NCBI RefSeq assembly: GCF_000733725.1
Contig: NZ_JMQM01000003.1
Span: 1-64,000, forward strand
Origin: Nitratireductor basaltis
GTDB lineage: Bacteria > Pseudomonadota > Alphaproteobacteria > Rhizobiales > Rhizobiaceae
DNA: 64,000 nt
Direction: 5' to 3'
Both the position numbers and the translations under genes were made by a program. This document shows, piece by piece, positions 1-7,789 of the stretch (its first letter is position 1; each line of letters opens with the position of its first letter). Under the pieces are notes generated by a model. It saw only the letters and a list, made by a program, of their open reading frames with translations. It was not told where the DNA came from and did no database searches.

Positions 1-629
1 AACCGGCCGAACTTTCGGGCGGCCAGCAGCAACGCGTGGCGCTTGCCCGCTCGCTTGTCATGGAACCGAAGGTGCTGCTGCTCGACGAGCCGCTTTCCAA
101 TCTCGACGCAAGATTGCGTCTGGAGATGCGCACCGAATTGCAGCGCGTGCAGCGCGAGAGCGGTGTGACCATGGTGTTCGTAACTCACGACCAGGACGAA
201 GCGCTGGCGCTTGCCGACCGCATCGTTGTCATGAAGGATGGCGTTATCGAGCAGCTTGGCACACCCGAAGAAGTCTACAACACCCCGTCCTCGCGTTTCG
301 TGGCAGACTTCGTGGGCTTCGAGAACATTTTCGCGCTCGAGCAGGGAAAGCTCAAGACGGACGCGGGATTGAAGCCACTTTCCGGCACTGCATCTGTTGA
401 AGCTGCCGGCCTTGCCTGGCGACCGAATGCGGTCGCGCTCGGGGAAGGGCAATTCAAGGGCGAGGTCCGCGGTGTCGCTTTCGCAGGCGGGACGCGTGAA
501 TATCTCATCCAGTCCCCGATTGGCGCGATCAAGGCGGAGATGGATGCAGCTGCACCCATATTCGAGCCGGGCAGCGAGATCGCTTTTGACCTGCCGCCCG
601 AGCGCGCGGCCATCCTCCAGCGTATGTGA
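1..629 (+). CDS. ABC transporter ATP-binding protein, C-terminal part (5' end outside window)
   Basis: The reading frame is already open at position 3 and ends with TGA at 627-629, leaving about 208 visible residues. The first visible residues are the ABC signature ([13 protein letters not shown]), followed by Walker B (VLLLDEP with LSNLDARLR) and the H-loop (VTHDQDEAL). After the nucleotide-binding domain comes a short TOBE-like region ending near ILQRM. This layout is that of the PotA/UgpC/FbpC type of importer ATPases. Walker A lies upstream of the window. The stop overlaps the start of the nucleoside hydrolase by 4 nt, so this ATPase is in an operon with purine salvage enzymes and probably energises uptake of a nucleoside or related compound. 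The substrate is inferred from context only. Confidence 0.9.
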   Translation, partial: PAELSGGQQQRVALARSLVMEPKVLLLDEPLSNLDARLRLEMRTELQRVQRESGVTMVFVTHDQDEALALADRIVVMKDGVIEQLGTPEEVYNTPSSRFVADFVGFENIFALEQGKLKTDAGLKPLSGTASVEAAGLAWRPNAVALGEGQFKGEVRGVAFAGGTREYLIQSPIGAIKAEMDAAAPIFEPGSEIAFDLPPERAAILQRM

Positions 630-1555
630 GTGCAAGCATGGTGTGGATCGATACGGATATGGGATTTGACGACATTCAGGCAATCCTGATGGTCGATCAC
701 TCCCGTTTCGACATAGCCGGTGTTTCACTTGTGTTCGGCAATGCGCCCATGGCGCAGGTCCGCCGCAACGCTTCGCGGGCGAAAGCCTTTTTCGGTTGGA
801 ATTTTCCCATATTCGCGGGTGCTCACCAATCGGTTCTCGGGAAGGTGGAAACCCCGATCCATGTTCTGGGACCGCAAGGGATGCCCACGCGCGGACGTAT
901 TCTGCCTGAGGCACCGGAACTGGAGATGACGCCTGCTCTTGCCGCCCTGGCCGAATGGCTTGAGGGGCTCGAGGAACCCGGACGTATCCTGGCTCTGGGG
1001 CCGCTGACCAATATTGCGATCCTAGCACTTGCGCGCCCGGATCTGAGATACAAGATCGGCGCGATCACCTGGATGGGTGGTGGTGCCACCCGCGGCAACC
1101 ACACACCCTCAGCAGAATTCAACGCCTTCGCAGACCCGGAGGCACTGGCCATCGTTCTTGCGAATGATCTGCCTCTGCGTGTGGCCGATCTCGATCTTTG
1201 CCGACAGGTTCAGATCACGCCGCAGGATGTCGAGGACCTCGCTGCAGCCAATACCGAGCGTTCCAAACTGCTTGCTGATCTTCTCGGCGGCTTTCTCGAC
1301 ATCGCGATCTCCCGCGGGCGGCCTTCCATGTCGCTTTATGATCCGACCGCTGCGGCAGCCTTCATTGCGCCCAATGCCTTCCAGTTCAAACCCGCCTTCG
1401 TGTCGGTCGAACTTGCAAGCGAAAAGAGCCGGGGGCGTACGATCGTGGACCAGCGCGAGGGTGTCGAGGCAAACGTTTCCTGGGGCATGCGCGCGGATGC
1501 CGAGCGGGTGCGTGCCCTGGCGCTTGAGGCCATTGCAGAGGCCTGCTTCGAATGA
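626..1555 (+). CDS. nucleoside hydrolase (IunH/RihC family)
   Basis: Predicted 309 aa cytosolic enzyme that hydrolyses the N-glycosidic bond of ribonucleosides to base and ribose. The N-terminal calcium-binding Asp cluster is visible as DTDMGFDD (residues 9-16), where the family normally has DTDPGxDD. Further family blocks are LGPLTNIAI, the WMGGG segment and [11 protein letters not shown]. The C-terminal motif reads LYDPTA, where many members have HDP with a catalytic His, so a Tyr replaces that His. The GTG start at 626 overlaps the ABC ATPase stop (GTGA); an ATG at 638 is an alternative. The stop overlaps the adenine deaminase start by 4 nt. Together with that gene it would feed adenosine into adenine and hypoxanthine; the exact nucleoside is not determined by the sequence. 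Confidence 0.88.
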   Translation: MSASMVWIDTDMGFDDIQAILMVDHSRFDIAGVSLVFGNAPMAQVRRNASRAKAFFGWNFPIFAGAHQSVLGKVETPIHVLGPQGMPTRGRILPEAPELEMTPALAALAEWLEGLEEPGRILALGPLTNIAILALARPDLRYKIGAITWMGGGATRGNHTPSAEFNAFADPEALAIVLANDLPLRVADLDLCRQVQITPQDVEDLAAANTERSKLLADLLGGFLDIAISRGRPSMSLYDPTAAAAFIAPNAFQFKPAFVSVELASEKSRGRTIVDQREGVEANVSWGMRADAERVRALALEAIAEACFE

Positions 1556-3327
1556 TCTCTCGCGGGAACTTTGGCGATCGCCGCCTGCGTGACCGGGCGG
1601 TTGCTGCCGCGCGCGGGGAAGGAGCCTTCGACCTTCTCATCAAGGGCGCGACGCTTCTGGACGCGGTGACGGGGGAGTTGCGTCCTGCCGATATCGGCGT
1701 GACCGGCGCACTCATTGCGAGCGTCCACGCGCCTGATGCCCGCCATGACGCGGCTGAGGTGTTCAAGGCCGACGGGCTTTTCGCCACACCGGGCCTTATC
1801 GACATGCATATGCATGTGGAAAGCTCGATGGTGACACCGGCCGAATATGCGCAGGCAGTCGTGCCACGCGGGGTGACCACCGTGGTCTGGGACCCGCACG
1901 AATTTGCCAATGTGCACGGACTGGAAGGCGTGCGGTGGGCCATCGAGGCTGTGCGCGAACTGCCGCTGCGCGTGCTTGTGCTTGCACCATCCTGCGTGCC
2001 CGCAGCACCAGGCCTTGAGCTGTCGGGTGCGGATTTCGGTGAAGCCGAGCTGGCACAGATGCTGGCCATGCCCGAAATTTCCGGCATTGCCGAAGTCATG
2101 AACATGCAAGGGGTTATCGACCGGGATAACCGCATGACCGGCATCATGCAGGCGGGACTGGAAAGCGGTAAACTGATCTGTGGCCATGCGCGTGGCTTGT
2201 CCGGTGAGGCACTCAATGCCTTCGCAGCCGCGGGTATCGGCTCCGACCATGAACTGACCTGCGCGGACGACCTTATGGAAAAGCTGCGGGCCGGGTTCAC
2301 GATCGAGCTTCGCGGCTCCCACGATCACCTTCTGCCCGAGATGGTGGAGCGACTGAATGCGCTCGGTCATCTGCCGTCGACCCTCACGCTTTGCACGGAC
2401 GACGTCTTCCCTGACGATCTTCACCGTCGCGGAGGGCTAGACGATGTCGTGCGCAGACTGGTGCGTTATGGAATGCCGGTCGAATGGGCGGTGCGTGCGG
2501 CAACGCTGCACGCCAGCCATCGCCTCAAACGCCATGATCTCGGCTTGATCGCACCGGGGAGGCGGGCCGATATCGCGCTTTTCGCGGACCTGCGGGATCT
2601 CAAAGCAGAAGCCGTGGTCACCGACGGAGCGATTGTGGCGCGTGAGGGAAGATTGCTGGCTGCCGCACCACGGCTGGATGTTGCTCCTCTTGAAAGGTCG
2701 GTGAAGGCTGACCGGGTCGCCGCTGATGATTTCAGGGTTTCAGGCCAGGGCAGAAAAGTCCGGGTTGCGACCATAGACCGTCCGCGCTTCACAAGCTGGG
2801 GCGAAGCGGTGACTTCCGTCATCAACGGCTTTGTCGTGCCGCCGGAGGGATCGACATTGATCAGTGTCATCCACCGCCACGGCAAGGCGCCCGCCACGCC
2901 GCGGACGGGCTATCTGCGCGAGTGGGGGAAATGGCGCGGTGCATTTTGCACCACCGTTTCCCATGACAGCCACAATGTCACGGTCTTCGGTGGCAACGAG
3001 GAAGACATGGCACTGGCGGCGAACTTCGTCATCGAAGCTGGCGGCGGGATGGCCGTCGCAAGTGAGGGCAAGCTTCTTGCCTCGCTCGCTCTTCCTCTAT
3101 CGGGACTTGTCTCGGATGCTCCGCTTGCCGAGATCGCTGAGCGGTTTGAAGCCATACGCGACGCAATGGAAAAGGTGGTCGACTGGCAGCCGCCCTATCT
3201 TGTCTTCAAGGCCTGCTTCGGCGCGACGCTTGCCTGCAATGCAGGACCGCATCAAACGGATCTGGGGATCGCAGACACTACGAGAGCAAGTGTTCTCGGC
3301 ACTCCGGTACTGGAAGTGCTGGAGTAG
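1552..3327 (+). CDS. ade: adenine deaminase
   Basis: A 591 aa metal-dependent amidohydrolase that converts adenine to hypoxanthine and ammonia. The metal-binding HMHVESS motif (about residues 85-91), WDPHE, the GHARGLSG segment and the LCTDDVFPDD block are all present in the usual order. The C-terminal third carries the adenine deaminase-specific region (SHDSHNVTVFGGNEEDM). Length is normal for the family. The ATG overlaps the stop of the nucleoside hydrolase (ATGA), indicating translational coupling. It is the last gene of the operon, and a hairpin follows 4 nt after the stop. The function assignment is strong because the whole protein aligns by eye with Ade rather than with generic amidohydrolases. 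Confidence 0.95.
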   Translation: MISRGNFGDRRLRDRAVAAARGEGAFDLLIKGATLLDAVTGELRPADIGVTGALIASVHAPDARHDAAEVFKADGLFATPGLIDMHMHVESSMVTPAEYAQAVVPRGVTTVVWDPHEFANVHGLEGVRWAIEAVRELPLRVLVLAPSCVPAAPGLELSGADFGEAELAQMLAMPEISGIAEVMNMQGVIDRDNRMTGIMQAGLESGKLICGHARGLSGEALNAFAAAGIGSDHELTCADDLMEKLRAGFTIELRGSHDHLLPEMVERLNALGHLPSTLTLCTDDVFPDDLHRRGGLDDVVRRLVRYGMPVEWAVRAATLHASHRLKRHDLGLIAPGRRADIALFADLRDLKAEAVVTDGAIVAREGRLLAAAPRLDVAPLERSVKADRVAADDFRVSGQGRKVRVATIDRPRFTSWGEAVTSVINGFVVPPEGSTLISVIHRHGKAPATPRTGYLREWGKWRGAFCTTVSHDSHNVTVFGGNEEDMALAANFVIEAGGGMAVASEGKLLASLALPLSGLVSDAPLAEIAERFEAIRDAMEKVVDWQPPYLVFKACFGATLACNAGPHQTDLGIADTTRASVLGTPVLEVLE

Positions 3328-3331
3328 AAAA

Positions 3332-3356
3332 AACCGGCGGCTCGTAGCCGCCGGTT
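3332..3356 (-). terminator. intrinsic terminator between convergent genes
   Basis: A perfect 10-bp inverted repeat, AACCGGCGGC (3332-3341) and GCCGCCGGTT (3347-3356), with loop TCGTA. On the minus strand it is followed by a T-rich tract (complement of the A-run at 3328-3333), so it should terminate the leftward DUF3618 operon best. It lies just after the adenine deaminase stop and may work in both directions. Confidence 0.75.
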
Positions 3357-3365
3357 CCGCGTTGA

Positions 3366-4346
3366 TCAGATCTTGGGCTTGCCCAGATCCTGCCGACTGG
3401 CTTCCGACTTGGCTGTGTCGGAGATGCGCTTTGCAGCATCTTCCAGATTGTCCTTTGCCGCACTTGCAGCAGACTTGTCGCCGGGTGCGGCGCTGTCGGC
3501 CTTGGCCTTTTCTTCCCTGGCGATGTCTCGCGCCTCGGAGGCTGCGGCACCGGCGACCTTCCTGGCCTTTTCCGCCTCTTCGCGGAAGATGCGTTCGGCG
3601 TCCTCGAAGACCTGGTCGCTATAGCTGCCCATGGCGTCGTCTTCCGCACGGGTCCGCGGTAGGGCGGCACCGACTGCAGCGCCTACGGCAACCGCCAGCG
3701 CGCCGGCCACGAGAGGCTGATCATTGAAGAAATCAACAATCTCCTTCTTGCCCAGCGATGCGGCCTGCTCGGCGCGTAGCTGAGCCTGATAGGCGGCTTC
3801 ACGCGCCTTGACGACGCGATCCCTGGCTGCGGCACTCATCGTCTCGGTGCCTTCGTGCAGGCGACGACGCATGTCCTCGGCCGAGGCCCTTGTGCGGCGG
3901 CCCAGATGATCGGCCTGTTCGCTCATGCGATCCCAGCGACTGGAGACGGCAGAACCCATATCGCTCATCGTATTCGAGGCGGAACCGGCAGCGCTGCTCG
4001 CACCGCCCTTGATCGTGCCGGCGGCATTCCGGAGACTGTCACCCGCAGAACCGGAGGAACCGGTATGGGAGACTGCGCTGTCACCTGCGTTGCGACGGGA
4101 ATCCCCGTACATCATCCATGCCAGTCCGATGCCGGTCAGCGCTAGAGCGATGGGATTTTCCTTCGCCGAACGGCCGACCGACTGCGCCACGTCGCCGCCA
4201 TGGCGGCTGACCTGATCGACGAGCTGACGTGCGATGCCTTCGACAGAAAACTTCTCCTGCAAGGCGTTGAGCGACTGGCTCAGGGCAGCGCGTTCCTGCT
4301 CGATGTCGCGTTCGATTTCTGCAGCGCTGCGGGTATCATGACTCAT
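3366..4346 (-). CDS. DUF3618 domain-containing protein, Ala-rich with a membrane segment
   Basis: About 326 aa. The N-terminus (MSHDTRSAAEIERDIEQERA) is the DUF3618 signature, followed by amphipathic helices, a hydrophobic stretch (IALALTGIGLAWMMYG), a low-complexity Gly/Ser/Ala spacer, and a long Ala/Arg/Lys/Glu-rich helical region with a second hydrophobic segment (PLVAGALAVAVGAAVGAALP). The ATG at 4346 is chosen because an AGGAG motif precedes it; the frame extends 13 codons further but without support. It overlaps the upstream holin-like gene by 11 nt. Proteins of this kind occur with YqjD-like and holin-X-like membrane proteins and are thought to act in stress or envelope functions. No enzymatic motif is visible. 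Confidence 0.82.
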   Translation of the reverse strand: MSHDTRSAAEIERDIEQERAALSQSLNALQEKFSVEGIARQLVDQVSRHGGDVAQSVGRSAKENPIALALTGIGLAWMMYGDSRRNAGDSAVSHTGSSGSAGDSLRNAAGTIKGGASSAAGSASNTMSDMGSAVSSRWDRMSEQADHLGRRTRASAEDMRRRLHEGTETMSAAARDRVVKAREAAYQAQLRAEQAASLGKKEIVDFFNDQPLVAGALAVAVGAAVGAALPRTRAEDDAMGSYSDQVFEDAERIFREEAEKARKVAGAAASEARDIAREEKAKADSAAPGDKSAASAAKDNLEDAAKRISDTAKSEASRQDLGKPKI

Positions 4347-4737
4347 TGTAGCTCTCCTTGACTGCAGCGGCATCGCGGCGGACATTGCGGCTGGTGCGGG
4401 TTGGGGCGAGGCTCGACAGCTTCAGATCGCCCATGCCCTTGCGCGCCAGGATGTAGGCAATCAGCGCCAGCACGACGCCCACGATGAGCGCGGACCATCC
4501 GGCGGGAATGCCCGCCTCGGTCAAGGCCGTCACGAGGGCGGCGGCAAGGATGTTGAGGGCGGTGAGAGCAATCACGACGCCGCCAACGATCATGCCGACG
4601 GCTGCGCCTGCATGTTTCAGATTGTCGTTGATCTCGGTGCGCGCGAGGTCGAACTCGCCACGGACCAGATTTGTCGCATGGCTCAGCACGTCACCGAAAA
4701 CGCTGCGTGCGCTTGTCTTTTGGGTATGTTCGCTCAT
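4336..4737 (-). CDS. phage holin superfamily (holin-X/DUF1469-like) membrane protein
   Basis: A 133 aa protein with an amphipathic N-terminal segment and two adjacent hydrophobic hairpin helices (about residues 45-72 and 78-97), then a basic cytoplasmic tail with KGMGDLKLSSL. This matches the Phage_holin_3_6/DUF1469 family, common as a chromosomal partner of DUF3618 proteins. Despite the family name there is no phage gene nearby. The start overlaps the stop of the upstream gene by 4 nt and its own end overlaps the DUF3618 start, so the three genes form one transcription unit. The function is unknown; a role in membrane or envelope stress is inferred from its companions. Confidence 0.82.
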   Translation of the reverse strand: MSEHTQKTSARSVFGDVLSHATNLVRGEFDLARTEINDNLKHAGAAVGMIVGGVVIALTALNILAAALVTALTEAGIPAGWSALIVGVVLALIAYILARKGMGDLKLSSLAPTRTSRNVRRDAAAVKESYNES

Positions 4738-5231
4738 GGCTTGCTCCCCGACACTGTTGTTCCGGTTGTGCTGGACACGGCTGGACTTGCAGGTGCTGCA
4801 GGGCTCACCGTCGATGCCGGTGCAGGTGTTGATGCCTGCGTTGGAGTTGTGCTCTGAGCGTCATTCTTCTGCGAGGCGACTGCAAAGCGGCTTGCAACAA
4901 AGCCGAGGGCGGCGGCACCACCAAGGAAGGCGGCCGGATTGTTTCGCGCAAAGCTGTTCAGATTGTTCAGCATCTCGCCAAAACTTTTGCCGCGCAGCGA
5001 ATCCGATGTGCCTGAAAGACCGTCCGCAATCTGCTGAAAGGTCTTGGCCTGCATGGAATCCGAGCCAAACTCGTTGGAAGCGTTCTTGAGTGCGGAAGCG
5101 ATGCCCGCGATCTCGTCGGCTAGCGAAGATTTCGCACCTTCCGCGCGCTTCTCGACTTCGGCTTGAGCAGCGCCGACCGTCTGCGACGCTTTCGTCTTAA
5201 GTTCTTCTGTAGTTCTGGTTGAATCGACCAT
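4734..5231 (-). CDS. Ala/Ser/Thr-rich membrane-associated protein of the DUF3618 operon
   Basis: A 165 aa protein starting MVDSTRTTEELKTKASQTVG. The first 80 residues are predicted helical with many Lys/Glu/Ala and resemble apolipoprotein or LEA-like coiled segments. A short hydrophobic stretch (NPAAFLGGAAALGFVASRFAVA, about residues 98-119, shared in style with YqjD/ElaB-type anchors) follows. The tail is a Pro/Thr/Ser/Ala-rich low-complexity region. A clear ribosome-binding site (AAAGGAGG) lies upstream. I do not recognise a defined family beyond similarity to nutrient-deprivation-induced or phasin-like membrane proteins. Its position in the operon suggests a shared envelope or stress role. 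Confidence 0.72.
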   Translation of the reverse strand: MVDSTRTTEELKTKASQTVGAAQAEVEKRAEGAKSSLADEIAGIASALKNASNEFGSDSMQAKTFQQIADGLSGTSDSLRGKSFGEMLNNLNSFARNNPAAFLGGAAALGFVASRFAVASQKNDAQSTTPTQASTPAPASTVSPAAPASPAVSSTTGTTVSGSKP

Positions 5232-5243
5232 CGGGAACCTCCT

Positions 5244-5312
5244 TTAGGCGATGAGGCTGAGGACGAAGAGCACCACAACCACGAGCCCGATCGTGTAGAA
5301 AATACTGTGCAT
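5244..5312 (-). CDS. 22-residue single-pass membrane peptide
   Basis: An ATG at 5312 opens a 23-codon frame ending at TAA (5244-5246). The product starts MHSIFYTIGLVVVVLFVL and ends SLIA, so it is almost entirely one transmembrane helix. AGGAGAG lies 5-11 nt upstream of the ATG, the same strong ribosome-binding site style as its neighbours, and the next gene starts 13 nt further on. Short hydrophobic peptides of this form are widespread in Rhizobiales but are often left unannotated. Its position as the first gene of the DUF3618/holin-like operon suggests it belongs to the same envelope-stress cassette. The function is unknown. Confidence 0.62.
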   Translation of the reverse strand: MHSIFYTIGLVVVVLFVLSLIA

Positions 5313-5396
5313 GACTCTCTCCTGTTGTCGTTCTCACAATCTGTGGAAAGGGCTTTTGTTCCTTGAAATCGGGAAGGCCCGGCAAAGGAGAAGAGG

Positions 5397-5457
5397 CAGC
5401 CCGACCGCACGCGCTGCGGTCTGTCTGCGATCGAAGTTCAGTTTATCCGTCGGGCTG
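5397..5457 (-). other. nested inverted repeats downstream of the LacI gene
   Basis: Two nested inverted repeats sit between the LacI gene (ending at 5473) and the small-protein operon: CAGCCCGAC (5397-5405) with GTCGGGCTG (5449-5457), and inside it GACCGCA (5403-5409) with TGCGGTC (5415-5421). They may form the 3' end of the LacI transcript or lie in the promoter region of the small-protein operon. No T-run follows, so calling it a terminator would be weak. Confidence 0.4.
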
Positions 5458-5472
5458 TGAAGCGCGTTGGTG

Positions 5473-6486
5473 CTACGCGCTCTCTCGGACCACCAGCCGC
5501 CCCAGGAACATCCTGTCGAGGTTCTTCGCCTCGCGGCTTTCCAGAACATCAACGAGATAGTTCGCCATGTCGGTTATCGGCTGGCGATAGGTAGTGAGCT
5601 GGTAGTTCGGGCTCGCGGCTTGCGGCACATCGTCGAATCCGATGACGGCAACATCGCCAGGCACTTCAAGGCCGAGGCGATGCCGGATCGTGTCTATTGC
5701 GCCGAGTGCCAGCGCGTCATTCTCGCAGACGATGATGTCGGGAATGTCTTCCCGTCGGGTATCGTGGAAGGTCTCGTACACGATCTGCGCGCTCAACAGC
5801 GGATCATAGGCAGCAACCGCCGCGGAGCCGGGAGTCGAGCCGCGATTTTCGTTCCACGCGCGCATGAAGGTTTCCTTGCGCATCAGATGGGCAGATGTCG
5901 TGCGCGGTCCCGCCAGATAGAACGGGCGCTGATAGCCGCGAGCCAGCACATATCGGGCGATCTCACGCGTTGCTGCCTCATCATCCACGCATATGGATAT
6001 GGTGTTGGGATCCTCCGATCCGCGGGCAAAGATGATCAGCTTCTTGAAGCGCCTCGCCAGATGTGCGGTGCGCAGAACCTCATCGTCGAACTGCAGGCCG
6101 ATCAGGATGGTGGCGTCGACGCGCCTCTGGCTCGCGTTGAGCAAAGCGGGTGCGGCATCGTCAGGGTCGAGCGTGTTCACGAGGAGGGTGTCCCAACCAC
6201 GGCTGCGCAGCGCGCGTGTCAGGCGTTCGAGCATCACCAGCTTGTGAGGATTGGCAAAGTCGTCGATCAACAGCGCAACGAGGTTTGACCGGGTGGATGC
6301 CAGCGCGGCCGCATGGAGATCCGGCACATAGCCAAGCGATTGCGCAGCGGCCATCACGCGAGAGCGCGTCTTGGGCGAAATCGAAGCATCCTTCTTGAAG
6401 GCCCGATTGACCGTCCAGCGGGATACCCCCGCAGCTTCTGCCACATCGTCAGCAGTGACGTTTCCCTGCACTTCACTCTCGCTCAA
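5473..6486 (-). CDS. LacI-family transcriptional regulator of the inositol operon
   Basis: A 337 aa regulator with the N-terminal helix-turn-helix (VTADDVAEAAGVSRWTVNRAF, about residues 10-30, quoted in part) and the hinge region ending in ALAST. A periplasmic-binding-protein-like sensor domain follows, containing DIIVCENDALALGAIDTIRHRLG and IGFDDVPQAA. The frame starts with TTG at 6486; a GTG at 6471 is possible. It is transcribed divergently from the iol genes, with two palindromic 16-mers between them that fit LacI operators. It is inferred to repress the operon and to be released by inositol or an early intermediate. The usual rhizobial IolR is of the RpiR type, so a LacI regulator here is a variation. 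Confidence is high for the family and moderate for the target. Confidence 0.9.
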   Translation of the reverse strand: MSESEVQGNVTADDVAEAAGVSRWTVNRAFKKDASISPKTRSRVMAAAQSLGYVPDLHAAALASTRSNLVALLIDDFANPHKLVMLERLTRALRSRGWDTLLVNTLDPDDAAPALLNASQRRVDATILIGLQFDDEVLRTAHLARRFKKLIIFARGSEDPNTISICVDDEAATREIARYVLARGYQRPFYLAGPRTTSAHLMRKETFMRAWNENRGSTPGSAAVAAYDPLLSAQIVYETFHDTRREDIPDIIVCENDALALGAIDTIRHRLGLEVPGDVAVIGFDDVPQAASPNYQLTTYRQPITDMANYLVDVLESREAKNLDRMFLGRLVVRESA

Positions 6487-6574
6487 TATTCATTTCCCTG
6501 ACCGGTTGCGCCGCGAAGACCCGTTCGAGCCGTCGCGTTATCCTTAGCTTTAAAAGGCATCAAATGCACGCGAG

Positions 6575-6613
6575 TTGCACGCGCGTGCAAAAAAGTCTTG
6601 CACACGCGTGCAA
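6575..6613. promoter_or_regulatory. pair of palindromic operators for the LacI regulator
   Basis: Two near-identical 16-bp palindromes, TTGCACGCGCGTGCAA (6575-6590, perfect) and TTGCACACGCGTGCAA (6598-6613, one asymmetric position), have centres 23 bp apart. A degenerate third copy (TGCACGCGAGTTGCA, 6565-6579) overlaps the first. They lie between the divergent LacI gene and iolG. CG-centred palindromes are the normal form of LacI-family operators. Binding by this particular regulator is inferred from adjacency. Confidence 0.75.
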
Positions 6614-6672
6614 ATTTGCTAATCCTACATCCGAGCGGCGCAGGGGAGGCGTCGCAGGTCTGGGAGGACTTC

Positions 6673-7665
6673 ATGCTGAAAGTCGGGTTGCTCGGCGCGG
6701 GCCGCATTGGCCAGGTGCACGCGGCAAGCATCAGGAACAATCCACGTTCGACCCTGGTTGCGGTGTCGGATGTGCACGAGCAGGCTGCGGAGAAACTTGC
6801 CGCGGAATCGGGTTCGCAGGCGCGCAGGACGGAAGCCGTGCTCAACGATCCCGAAATTGATGCGGTATTGATAGCGACCTCGACCGATACCCATTCGGAC
6901 CTGATAGAAGCTGCATCTGCGGCTGGCAAAGCGGTGCTGTGCGAGAAGCCGGTCGACCTGTCGCTCGAACGCGCGAAGACGTGCCTTCGAAATGTCGCTG
7001 CCACGGGGCAGCCCGTCATGATCGGATTCAACCGCCGTTTCGACCGGAATTTCTCGGCACTGAAACAGGCGAGCCAGCGCGGTGACATCGGCAAGGCGGA
7101 ACTGCTGGCAATCACCTCCTTCGATCCGGCTCCGCCGCCTGTCAGCTACATCAAGGTTTCCGGCGGGCTTTTCCGCGACATGATGATCCATGATTTCGAC
7201 ATGGCGAACTTCATCATGGGCGAGCAGCCAGTGCAGTTGCGTGCTGTTGGAAGTTCACTCGTCGATCCTGAAATCGGGGAAGCGGGAGATGTCGACACCG
7301 CCGTGGTCACTCTGACCTATGCGGACGGACGCATCGCAGTCATCAAGAACAGCCGCCGCGCGGTCTACGGCTATGACCAGCGCGTGGAGCTTCTCGGTTC
7401 CAAAGGTCTGCTGCAGGCCAACAACATGCTGGAAGACACGGTCGTCAAGTCGACCGCTGCCGGCGTGAGTTCGGCAAAGCCCACCTACTTTTTCCTGGAG
7501 CGTTACATGCCGGCCTATGCCGCGGAGTGGGAAGCCTTCGTTTCCGCGCTTCTCGACGGCAATGACCTGCCCGTCACGCTCGATGACGGTGTGGCCGCAC
7601 TGGCGATGGCCGAGGCGGCAACGGAATCTGCTCGTACCGGAAAGGCGGTGGATCTGGCGAGCTGA
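6673..7665 (+). CDS. iolG: myo-inositol 2-dehydrogenase
   Basis: A 330 aa Gfo/Idh/MocA oxidoreductase that oxidises myo-inositol to 2-keto-myo-inositol with NAD+, the first catabolic step. The Rossmann motif is GLLGAGRIGQVHA (residues 5-17). EKP with the catalytic Lys is at 91-93, and the D-x3-H pair (D169, H173) in GGLFRDMMIHDFDMA matches the catalytic Asp and His of IolG. The ATG at 6673 is preceded by GGGAGGA; the frame is open further upstream, but that part runs through the operator. It is the first gene of the operon, directly downstream of the palindromic operators, with the ABC transporter genes following. A scyllo-inositol-type activity cannot be excluded from sequence alone. Confidence 0.9.
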   Translation: MLKVGLLGAGRIGQVHAASIRNNPRSTLVAVSDVHEQAAEKLAAESGSQARRTEAVLNDPEIDAVLIATSTDTHSDLIEAASAAGKAVLCEKPVDLSLERAKTCLRNVAATGQPVMIGFNRRFDRNFSALKQASQRGDIGKAELLAITSFDPAPPPVSYIKVSGGLFRDMMIHDFDMANFIMGEQPVQLRAVGSSLVDPEIGEAGDVDTAVVTLTYADGRIAVIKNSRRAVYGYDQRVELLGSKGLLQANNMLEDTVVKSTAAGVSSAKPTYFFLERYMPAYAAEWEAFVSALLDGNDLPVTLDDGVAALAMAEAATESARTGKAVDLAS

Positions 7666-7789
7666 TGGTCGGGATCGCGCTACTCCCCGGGGAGGGGGAC
7701 GGGCGCGAAACTGCAATGTCCGCAGCAACATGCGACGGACGTAACCGCGGTTCACACTTGTGCCGCAAAACCCTTAGGGAGGAAAATCC

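Noticed and set aside
1336-2424. 362-codon minus-strand frame across the nucleoside hydrolase/adenine deaminase genes
   Set aside because: It is a shadow of two well-supported enzymes, without a recognisable product.
4336-4737. Prophage remnant suggested by a holin-like protein
   Set aside because: No phage structural, integrase or lysis genes are nearby; holin-X-like proteins with DUF3618 partners are ordinary chromosomal genes.
7680-7700. CTCCCCGGGGAG palindrome in the iolG-binding protein gap
   Set aside because: A GC-only palindrome without loop, T-run or conserved partner is too weak to call a site.
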